Assembly (NCBI RefSeq): GCF_021155775.2
Contig: NC_060236.1
Span: forward strand, 24,690,238-24,754,237
DNA: 64,000 nucleotides
Origin: Neodiprion pinetum
Lineage: Eukaryota; Arthropoda; Insecta; Hymenoptera; Diprionidae
Direction of reading: 5' to 3'
Shown: one piece after another, positions 48,958 through 60,900 of the stretch
Position numbering within the stretch: the first letter of the stretch is position 1
Layout of the letters: each line of letters opens with the position of its first letter
Program-made: the position numbers and the translations under genes
The notes under the pieces: generated by a model
Told to the model about the DNA's origin: nothing
The model's input: the letters and a program-made list of their open reading frames with translations, nothing else
The model's database searches: none

Positions 48958-51900
48958 GAGGGGTGAGATACTAACATTGGTGTCTGATATAAAGTACCTC
49001 TGATGTGTGCTCCATGTGTGTCGCCACGTGTTCCGCCAGCTATGGACAAACATCTCGTTTACAGTTGGGTACCTCGATATTACCAGCTGACAACGATCTT
49101 TTAATCGTGTTGATTGATAAAATTATAATCATACCATTCGCCAAATTTTCAAATACGATCTGACTTATGGAATATAGGTATAAGTAACGCAATCTTGAAA
49201 TGTATAGAATCGAAGAGTGAAATTCAAATCTCCTGATCAACGTGAATAAGCGCCACAGAAAAGTCCCGAAAAGTGATGTATGTTCATTGGTACTTCAATT
49301 TTCATTCTTATTCACGGATTTTTCTGAAACTCTGCAATTTTATTGCTCAATACGCATAAGCCTGGAGTTTATTGTTGCGAATAAGCTGGCTGACGTCACA
49401 AATGATCAAAAGCATGTAAAGCCAAACATAGCACATCGAGCAACGAGACACTGAACTTAGCGATGGGGGGGAAACTAGGGCGAAGCGAGCTTTCTTAGTA
49501 TCTAATTCAACTCGCCCCTCAACCCCCCTTGAAAAAAATGTAAATGCAAAACTCGGTTATCAGAGTGTAAGTATTCATCCATGTGTCGTAAGTTTAATAC
49601 TTACTCTATGGTAAGATACACTTCGCTCTAGTTGACCCCAAAGATTGTGATTATAATACATGTCAGTTAGCTAACATCACGAACGAATGCCGTGACTGAT
49701 AGCAATAATTCAGTGTTTTGTTACAATTTTTCTTCTTCCCCTGAATATGTAATATACTTACCAATTTCTCCAGCTGCTTGTAAACGGCAGAGAAGTAAGG
49801 AACTCCGTTCGTACTGAAAGAAAAAATGCGATTCGAGTTCAAGATTGAACAAATGTCTTCATAACAATTTGCATACCACATCTCGCACTATACTCGATAC
49901 AAGCATTTGTACTTTTAGTTATTGTGAATTCTTGAAGCTGAAACTAAAGTTTTTGCGATTTTTTTACGGCCTGGGTTGTTTAGACGATTCACAGTCATGA
50001 GACTGGCTAGGTACGTTTGTCTAGACGTTACAATTGGGCGAGGCATTTGAGATTTACGCAGTTGACAATTAATTACCCGTCCTGCATGCAAGTGTTGGAG
50101 TTCCGAGGTTTAACTTCTCCGGCAAAGTCTCGATGAGGAACAATTACAATGGCGAAATAAAGTACGCTAGAGTTCTCCAATTACTTCCGAGGCAGGATTT
50201 CTACATTCTCGCATTGCGAGTAGTTACCACTCTTGAGAGAAACTCTTTCTTTTGTCATTCATGAATGGTAAGACTTATGACCCGACGGCCTTTGCCATCT
50301 GCTTCTGGCAAGGACGCCATTGTGGGAAACAAACGTGAGCGGGACAGCGTAAAATTATGAATAATAATAAGCTCTCGATTCGACTTACTTTTCGAAGAGA
50401 CTATTGTAGTAGTGCAACCCTTGCTGGAGGTCGACTAACAACGTCGTTACCAAGTTGGTAAAATCTTGCAGCACTTTATCCGCGTCCTGGTCAGGCTCAC
50501 GGTCATAGTACATCGTTTGGTTCATTGTCTCCTCGTACCTGTATGGACATACACGTACGAACGTGACGGATGAAAAGATTGGACAAAGGACTGATACAGA
50601 CTTCTCAAGTATTCGCGTACGCATCCGTAGTTTTGTAATTGCAGTCCTGCATCAATAGCCAAACTCACCAGTCGTGTGTCCCTTTCCTGAGCGCGGTGAT
50701 GATTTCGCCTCGGATTTCCTTGTTGAACGGACAGCACTTCCAGAAGGCCTTCATATTTGAGAGCAGACCAAGACACCTTCGGACAGATTGAAATTGTCAC
50801 GTCAGGCTCGTGTGCACTCGATATCGAATTTATCTCACCTCAGTAGGTAGTCCAGCCTTCCAATTGCCGGTCTGTGAAGAGGTGGGAAGAGCACGCGATG
50901 CTGGCGAACCTGGTTCAGCGCCATTTCGAGAAAGACGTTAAAGGAGTCGGTCAAGCACTGCTCCTCGTCTCTGGAAAGCGTGTCTGTCGGCCACAGGGAG
51001 TCCAGATCCTACTCAACGAGATAGACATAATGTTGTCTGTAGTGTCTTAGTCCAGTTCTATGTGCGTGATCTAAGCGTGGACTGGAAATAGAACCTAAGT
51101 ATGCTAGTAATGGACGGTTGGTCTTCCCCGGTGAAAATATTTCCGGTCTGAAAACTGCCGGCAATGTTCGAAGGTACGATTAACACGGTTGGCGGAAGAG
51201 TGGCGAGGAAACTTGTGATTCGGTATTTCAGAACACTCTATATGTATATTCGAGGTATTCGGTTACGCAGTGTTAAACGAAGAGCTTCGCCAGGTTTGAC
51301 GTCTGCGCGGTGAACAGGAACTAACTACGAACTTGAACCATCTTCAAAACTTGCCTGTAACAAACGATGCAGAGTTCTTGGGTCCACGCCCGGCTGCCTC
51401 GAAGTGGCCATCCACCTAATCAAGGCTTGCTGAAGTTCCGTGACATCCCCTTGAACTGCATGCTGATGCAGGATCGTCAGGGCCGTCTGAGGCAGCTCGC
51501 CCGTGAACTCGTTCTAACAAGAAATCGCAACTCTAGCAATTTCATGTTTCACTCATTCTCACAGCATGCCAATGAACCTTGCACTGTCTTCATCATTGTA
51601 TGAAATTTCGAGTGGTGTCAGTGTAGCAATAGTATACAAGCATGCACCGTATCGGCAAAATGTCGGAAGCGTGTGCGAGAAAATTTCCTGATAGGTGAAT
51701 TTCGGATAGAATTATTGATACCTTGGAACACTTTGGAACGAGAGTAATTTTCTTATGGTACCGTTTCAACTACTACAGATTACTTGTCTTGGGTATCGTT
51801 CGTTACTCGATTTGAAATTTTGGATCCACAGTCATTCACATCCTGTCCTGAATACTCACCCCTTGTTTGCTCATCTCGTGATTAAGAAAGATAGTGTAGA

Positions 51901-54900
51901 GCCTTTCCTGCTGCCTCAACTCCCCCCAATTGTCCTCTTCGGAGGTGCCTCTGTCCTCGCGAGTCGACAACCAAAGCTTGAGTCTGATCCTTCCCTGGAT
52001 GTTGCTGCGCTGTGTCCTCGCCTCGAGCTTATACCAGCAGTCAAGTCCCGTGCTTGGAATATCCTGAAAGTTTTGCTTATGGAATGGATCTTCCGGAGTA
52101 AGATATTCGCGCTTGAGACACGAAACTTTCGCTTCGCTTAGCTCCTCCCAGCAAATAGGGTATAATGATACAGTGGCCCGGTTGCCAGGCGATCCGTAAA
52201 TCGTTTATGCAAATCAACTTGGAAGGATAAACAATAAAGGACCCAGGAGACGAGGATGGAGCATATCTGCGGTGTTTCAGGGGTCGTATGAGGCGATGCT
52301 GAGCACAGCGCATCGGTGCTAAGCGAAAAGCGTAAAGTCTTTAGGGGTAACGAGGTGCCGAGATGAGGGCATTTTTCGAACCGCGACACCAATCTCCCTT
52401 TATTTTACCCCCTTACCTCTTCCCTCATCCTCTATATCATTCTACTTTTACGTCCACAAGTGCTGTCTATAAGAGAGCAGGAAGTCATGGAAGGTTGTAG
52501 AATTTTTATCGGTTACGTTTCTCAAATTTCACAAAATATTCGTGATTAGTTGGAAAAGGGGTAATGAAAGACTCGAATGAAGATTGAGCCGCTTATCCTT
52601 GATCTGGAAAACATTTCGCCGGAAAAAAATGACTCATACAAGAACGTGATAAGAACGGAAGTGGTGACTGGCGATTCGATTGATTTGATTAATCGCCATT
52701 CTTGTATTGAATTGACACATTTATATCCCTCGGTAATTGCTTATCAAGGTTCAGCTGAAGGGGGCGAGGCTTACCTGGAGTGGCACATTGACGCATCCGA
52801 GAAAGTCATCCTGACTGCCGGATCTCGCGCTCTGAGCGATCTGCTTGAAGAACCTTCCAAGGCCCTTGACTCCACGAACCTCATTTAGTTTGCTCACGGC
52901 GTCAAACACCGAGGATTCGTCATCGTGGTCCCTGTAACCATGTCTGTCAGAAACACAAAACTACTGGCATTTTAAAAGCCATTCACAGGTACGAATACGC
53001 AAAGCTAAGAGGTACATCGGTGTGGTTTGAAAATACGTAAAAACGGCTATGGCTTAACTCTTCAAAACCAGAAGTACATCAGTTCATCCCAGAATATTTC
53101 TAGGCTCGAGAGGTTTCAAACAAAATCATCGCGTTAGGCTTTGAAGAAGTTGAAAATGCAAAATGAATCTGCTAGAATTTTTTATATGGTACTTAAAATA
53201 TCGCGACTTGACGTTAAAGCTTACATTTAGAAGATTCGTTTTCTTTCAAAACTGTGAATGGTAATGTGCGATCTACGCATGCTTCTTCTTTCGTGAAATT
53301 TTTGAGAAAACTGACGGCATATCTGTTTTTTCATCAAGTCGGAACGTGAGTATAACACGGCTTTCGTAAAAGGTTGACGACTGATCCACGATGAAAACGT
53401 CATCTCACTTCAAGACAACAAAACTTGGAGTGACTTGATGTACTCAAAATAATTTGTCTGACTTAACTTCAATTCAAATGACTTAATAACTTCAAGTGGT
53501 TACAATTATTGAGTATACGAAGTTCTTTCACGAAAAGATGAAATGAATTAAAGTTACTTCTGACGGTTTCGAATGAAGTCAGAATAATTCTCACCCTAAT
53601 TCTTAGAACAATAAACGTATCTGATTGTGAGTTCTGTGAATCCGTTTTTCCCAAAACACATAATCGTGGTACGTAAATCTCTATCAAGAGATAGCCGAAG
53701 TAAATTTCATTCAAACGTCTTGCACTTGGACTTATCTTTAACGTTCACGGAATGAGAATTGACGTGCTTAAAGTTCGCGTGCTTTGATACTGGATGAAGT
53801 ATAGGCAGCAACTTTAACCACTGCTGAGATTTACACCTTGGAGAACTAAATGCAGGATACCTAATTGTCGGCGGTTCATTTAAAGCTCGGTCAAGTTATC
53901 TTCCCATGCGTTTCGGTTCATTGATCATGAATGCCGTGTCCACCGAGCGGATGTCCGGCCGTGATTATTTGAAAAATGGGGCTCCCGTCGTCAAAAGAAA
54001 ATGGTGGGGGAGCATGAAGCGCGTGCACGGAATTCCGGAATCCAGTTCAATCATGGCGGATATACGTGGGGTTGGAATCGGGAGGAGGGGGAGTATATTC
54101 GAATGTATCATCAAACCGTGCGCTTGGAATAGAGTATATATTACATTCTACCGATCGTTTACGTGTAGGAGCGATCCAAATACACAAGTAAAAATATATG
54201 ATATTCCAGAGGAATATTTACACTCACCATATATCCAAATGCAAAATATCCGTGTTTATGTCATCTATGTCGCTGAAATTGTGGCATAAAAATGAGGTGG
54301 ATTAAAAGTTGAGTTGACATTATTCACAAGAAAGGAAAGTGTTATAGAAATAATTTGTTACAGTTCGACAGTTTTTCCTGTCCCTAATTAGATCCTTCGA
54401 AATCCATATAAATCCATGGTGAAATTTCGCTAATAATAATTTCATTGCACAGACGAGATGAACAAAAAATTCCAAATAAGCTTGTCTCGTGTTCTCTTAT
54501 TCGTGTAGAAAGGTCAAGTCGGTGAAATTTGTTGAAAAAAATTCTTCTTCCTCCTGATATTCTTGATTGCATGTATTTTATACGCCCATTGGAATTTTCT
54601 ACGAAGATATAAGAATTCCAAGAAGGTCCAATTTACAAAATTCTATAAAAATTTCATAGAAATATTTGAAGAAAATTTTCAGAATTATTTTCAACGAGTG
54701 GAAGAGGGAAACTTTTTTCACAATATATCAGGAATTTTCACACCACTGACTTATTTACCGAATAAACACAGCATCGATTCGTTCGCAGCTCTATTTTCAT
54801 GTAAATTGATACCCATCAGGATAACAGCAGCTGGGTTACAGCGAAACTTATCGATTTGTTTCGAAGTCGGCTGATTTTCAATTGAAATTTATAAAATTGT

Positions 54901-57900
54901 CAGTTTTAACATTTTTGGTATACGCTCTTGCGACAAGGTTTCAAAATCATCGTGTAACTTGTTTTGATTCTCCGAAATTCAGACGAAAGTCGGTCAAATT
55001 TGACGAAATCTTGTATCAATTCGTTCTCCATTGGACAAAGTCTTTCCACGGGATTACCGACATCGAAGTAAAAATCGTAAAATCCCTCACGAAATTGAAT
55101 GAAATCCATCGCAAACTCTGAAATCGTGAAAGATCCGGAAATCCGTTCCGCGATATTTTTTACATGATCAAAGCCCAGCAATTGGAGATTGAATCGAGAT
55201 ATAAATTGATTTTCTCTTTTTGCCCCCCTCCCCCCTTTTTTTTTTTTTTTATTTTGTTACAAGGAGAATGACCGGTCGTGGGATCGGTAAAACAGCGAAC
55301 CAATCTATCGGTAAAAACGGTTGTCAACTCACAAGCGAAATTTTTCTTCCCATCGTGGACTCAGCGTGTGCGGTTTCACCGATGTGGCACGAATGTACTT
55401 TGCTGGAACAGCTCCGCCGAGTGAGTCTCGATGCTCACGACGACTTCCGTGTTCCTTACGCTTGAAAGATAGTCTGAAACTGATTGAAAACTGGCATGGT
55501 TGAACGGTCGATATGAAAATATCAACGCTGGTCCTTTTTATTTATCATAATTATTTTAACTATCGTTTTTTCATACGAATTGCCAGAAATAACTCTTAAA
55601 TTTATTCTCCGTAACTTCCTACTAAATATTGTTAATAATGAATCGATGATTATTTTTCAATGCATAAACAATGTCCGATCTTAATCATTGTTACAAGTAA
55701 TATTAAACATGTCTGTTGACGGAAAATTTTTCAATAAATATTCAATATCAAACTCATTGCGTTATTTACATGATTTAACAATTTGTATAGAATGATCGGA
55801 AATTAAAGACTATGGAGTAGAATTTCCGGAAAGCGCGTCAATTTCAAAGATTGCTTTTCTCATCATTTCCCTTAAGGAATAATCATCATGCAAAGTTGAA
55901 ACCTGAAGGTTGATTAAATTTTCCAGCCAAGTATCGAGCAAAATTTCACATTCTATTCATGTTCCAATTATAGATATTCAATTATATCTTTGTTTAGCCG
56001 TTTCTCAAAATTATATATTTATAATTTAGACCCTAATTCTCTGTTTTCCGATGTTCGTTATCTGCGCATCACTTTGCATCAATATTTAATGTCCTAATCG
56101 AGCTAATTGATTCTGCTTATTCATTATCTGATTTTCATTACTCGTACCTCGCCCCCGATTACCATATCACTTCACTTGAGGTTACATCATGATTACATGG
56201 CAAAAAAATTAGCCGTTAAAGCCAGGAAATCGTTACAAAAAAAAAAAAAGTTATAAAAACCGATCTTACAATCAAAAGCGTGAGAAATATTACAAAGCGA
56301 AACTGGTCCTTCAGAAACAACTGCTGTTAAACGATCAGTCAGATTAACAGAGCTCTCATACATTCAATATTGTAATCAAAATCCAAAATGGATCTATAAA
56401 AATCAAAATTCACACAAAAAGCTGATATTATTAAAATGGCGATAAAAAAAATCACGACTCAACGGTTCCCTGACCTCGTCTGGAAGAAAACCTCATTTCT
56501 TACGTGTGCTAGAAAAGTTTGTTAAAATGGCTGTCTTTATAACAACGGTTCGAGTATTGTCGATGCTCCGAAGATACGGGGCACGTGTAACATTCATTCA
56601 TCCATGGTAAATTCAATCTAGCAATATACGCATCGTGTACCTGTGATGCTTCCTCAGCTTCTCGTGATGAGAATTGTCGTTGTCACCGCCGTCAGATAAG
56701 GCCCGAGTCGCTTGCCTGGGTGACGCCGGCGGTGTGTGCGGTGAATGAGCGCTCAAATTTGGTTGAGGACTGAGCGGTGCTCCGCCATTACCCGGCTGAA
56801 TACCCAGCATGCAGTAGGGGTCGCTGAAACCTTGAACAATCACGGTTTCATCGTTTAAAAATACCTTTTAACAACGATCCTGGGTCATACGAATCTTCCA
56901 CGTTCCGAGATCTAGATACTGCGCGTGCGCGTCGGTAAAGTACGTCTGCGCATTCTACCAGCGCACATTTCATACTTCCCGCCTTTGCGCATGCGCAGTG
57001 GGTAGATTCGGGGACGTGGAAAAATTTCGGTGATCTAGAAGCCTGTCTACTTTAGATTATTCGTTTTGAAATCTATTTTTGAGGGAAAAACATGTAACGG
57101 GATCGTCGTCACGTTATTCGCGTGTTATGGGGTGGAAGAATTAAATTCACGTTGAAAGGACGCTGTTTCACAGCGGTGGTAAATTTTTTGGACTTGCCGA
57201 TAACGATCGTCAATGCTGGAAACGTATGGCGCAAATCGTTTAGGACGAAAGACGATGAAAAAGACGGTCAAAACGGAATCAGCTACATCGCGTGAACTCG
57301 ACGTAAAAAATGGGATCGATTTTTCCCATAAGTAGGTAAATATTCCATCGAGACAAACAGTTTAGGTACGCCGGAATATTCAATTTCACCGCACATATGA
57401 TATAGCGCGATTACCAATCTATTATAATAGCGTATAACGGCAGCGGTTTGCGGCTCGTAAAGTCAACCCGTCTAAACGACGAAGGATGCTTGCCGGAAAC
57501 AGCGATATTGGCATACAAACCGCACACGATGAAAGCCTGAAACGGTAAACTAAACTCGGATTCAAAAATCCAAAGAACAGAGGCACGTTTTATGTAATTA
57601 TTATCACTCTCATCATTAACGTAACGAGGTAAATAATATGAAACGAGTTGAAGGTAGAAATTCCTACCGTTCTCTGTGATAATTATTACGGATTTGACCT
57701 CAAGTAATCTGATATGACGTGGGAGAGTGAAAATAATGTATCACAGGGAAATTTCGGGATTCGAAAACGATTTCGTATAACACCAGTCCGTGTGCGATAC
57801 AACGATTCTCGTCATCTGGGAGAAATAAAACGCAGGTTCCCTTCTGCGGGATTCATTATTTTGACCGGCTTCAACCTACCAACAACAAATCAATGCGATT

Positions 57901-60900
57901 CTGAATTGACTAATCTGAATGAGAACTGGATCGAAGATTGTTAATTTGTGAATTAAAGGTGCAAAGTCAAATCGAATTCATTTTTGCAGATTAAGGGGGC
58001 GTGTACGAGGAGACTGTTGAAAAGTGTGTGAATTTTTGGAATTTGCATCTCGATGACCAATTATTTAATTTTATTGTGGCTTATTTTATTCAGAATTATG
58101 CAGATCGAGATTCATTCTGATGATTTTTTTTTTTTTCAACTGGAAGCATCGTTATTCTCAATAACGTCCACAATTTCGCTTCATCTCCGATATCTTAAAA
58201 ACTGTTTGGCCAATTTACGTGAAATTCGGAGACATCATTTTTGGCTAATTTATCCCCGTTACCGTGTTCCGACTTTTTTTCTAAACCTTAAACAAATTGG
58301 TGACGATTTGAAGTTGAAATCCAATTTCATGTAAAAAATGTTCAACTTCTTTGTCAAACGTCCCAAAAACTATAACAATTTGAGAAAATCGGGATGGTGG
58401 CAGAAAGGATAAACTATCTAAAAATACTGTCCACAAATTTAAAGAAAATTGGTTGACCCGGGTTTTAAATATCGTGACCACTGAAAAATATGTCACAGAG
58501 CGGGGGAGTTGACGTTATTTTTAATAAAAATGCTTTATACAAATTAATTCCAATGATAAAAATCCATCAACAAACCTCGATCCAAATATTTTCGAACAAA
58601 CCAAACTCCAATCAAATTAAATAATTGACTGTCAAGATATAAGCTCCTGCAAAATTCACCCATTATTTATTTTCCTTCTCAACTCATTTCGTTGATATTA
58701 TACATGGCAGCAATCGACGTGTATTTTATTTTTTTGCTGTTTTTCTTGCTGTTCTTGTTATTGCCGCTTCATATACCGAGGGCGAATTGTGTTGCAAGGG
58801 TGTCATTTATCGAAGGGGGATCAATATGACTCGGCTTACTAACAATCGGGCAACGATAGGCTCTCGCTCCTGAAAGCTATTCGAAATATTTACTGCCCGA
58901 CAGAAATTGATCCTCCGCGTGTCTGTAATGCTCTTTGAATTGGCCCCATACCCATGGTTATTGGGGTTCCGTAATATCGGGTTTAAGAGTCACCGAAAGA
59001 GGTTAGGCGAAACATTATTTACGTTTTACCCGTTGTGTGAGTTTTTATACGCATATATATAGCTCGTTAAACCCGCGTTAGGCTCGAGCGGAAACGGTTG
59101 AATCAAAAACCGTCTGTGCGTAACTGCTGGAGTAAGGTTTCAACGAAAAAGAGAAAATAAAAAATTTCAGACGGACAGAAGAACGACGACGAAGAGACGG
59201 GGAAGTTTGGAAAAAAGGCAAATCTTTTTACACGGTATTTACCGCATTTTAATCATCCACCCGATAAAGTCAGTTCTCTTCGGTATAAATTGTCGGAAAA
59301 TCGTAAAAACCTCAGTGATGAATGGCAAAAAGTCCGACAATTTTTTGACTCCGTTTATCAAGTTTTCTTCGTTATGAAGAATTGAAAATTTTCCATCTAA
59401 TCGACGCAGAAATTTTTGTCGCGGTTTGTATGCGGATGTATTTTTTCGTAACTTCTAATACAATAAGAAGAAAGCGACTGAGCTATTATTTGAATGAATA
59501 ATTTTTCCGAATAGAGAGATTTGGCTTTAAATATTCAGAGACCATCTGGAAATGTTAGAGAGAATAAACAATACAGTATCTGAAATATTTCAAAGCTGAC
59601 TAAAACTCGTCCTCCATTTTTATTCCCATCAAGTCCCATGATTGTCAAATCATTCTCTTACGCTGGTTTTAATAATCGTTACCTTGATATAATTTAGCAC
59701 CTACGAAAAATATCGTTTTTTCTTTTCTTTTACTGGAAACATGAAGCCACCCAACAATTCGTAATGTTCATCATTGCTTAATCGATTTATCGTTTGCTCA
59801 AAGTTTACTGGGATGTTCAAGTTCGTCAACTTTCAAATTCCATTTCGAAAAATTCCCCGAATCACAGCAAGAAAATTTTTATGTCATAGACATGTTACAA
59901 AAATCTGGAACCCCGCTGCAAGACCATTTCAAACCCTTGTAAGTGGTTAAATGGTTAGTATTATGATTTGTAATAGAGCTGCTGGGTTTTTTGGACGTCG
60001 CATAGCTTCAAACACCGAAGCTCAACTTGGATAAAAATCAACTGAAGCAGTTTGGGAATATTTCATTGAGACATGACGCGGCATAACTCGTAAGTCGGTT
60101 TCAGAGAAACCCAATATCGGAGTCTGAGTTACGGGTGAATTTTTCATCCAACACGAGCGAGTGTCTCCGTCTGATCGAAGAGGCTAAGACAAAAGGCGAA
60201 TTCTTTTCCTTTCAAATGACTAAATGATTTTTAGCGATCTCAAAGAGATGAGATTCAATCCCTTGTTTTCGTTTTTATTATTCCGCATCCACTGCAAGTG
60301 AATTATAAATATTTGTGCTAATATTGTAACGCTGTAACCCCGTTAAGTATTTGACCATAAAAACCGGTGGAAGATAAACAAGAGTTAGAATTTTTTGTCA
60401 ATTTCACAGCTTGCAATTTGACAGATGATATTCTAGCTATTTTTGCGTAGAAAAAGATTGTTCACTTTCTACTGAATTTTTGAAATCATTCTTTGCCTCG
60501 GAGAAAAAATGTCAATGACCGGATGACAGCTTTCGTAATTCGGTAAAAAAGTGAATGAAACGAATATGTTCGATTACGAGAAAACGGTTACCTAAATATG
60601 TATCCACCTGAAAAAGACCATCGAGAAAAAATGAATCGATGCAGTTTCTAAATGCATAAAAAAGAATGAACAAAAAATCGGTGCCACTTTGTTCAGTCGA
60701 TTGAGATTTTTCCAAAGTCTTGCATTTATTTGGGTTTTGCCATTTTGAATAAACCAACTCCGTGCATTTTTTTTTTCACAATTCAGTGTGATTCACAGCA
60801 AAATTAATAACATCGAAGAGCGTATTTTGAGAAAGTTAATACTTTACTCTTGCACACAATAAAATCAAACAAATGATTGCTGAGAAATCTATTCTCTATT

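Larger units (their letters stand above)
45688..49761 (-). other. 4.1-kb intron of BAIAP3 with simple repeats
   Basis: No coding signal is present. It contains poly-T tracts at 48298-48313 and 48531-48553 and a GA/AG microsatellite at 48884-48960. Confidence 0.65.

Noticed and set aside
53906..54289. 127-residue plus-strand frame
   Set aside because: It overlaps the antisense of the 45-nt C2A exon and is otherwise compositionally random.
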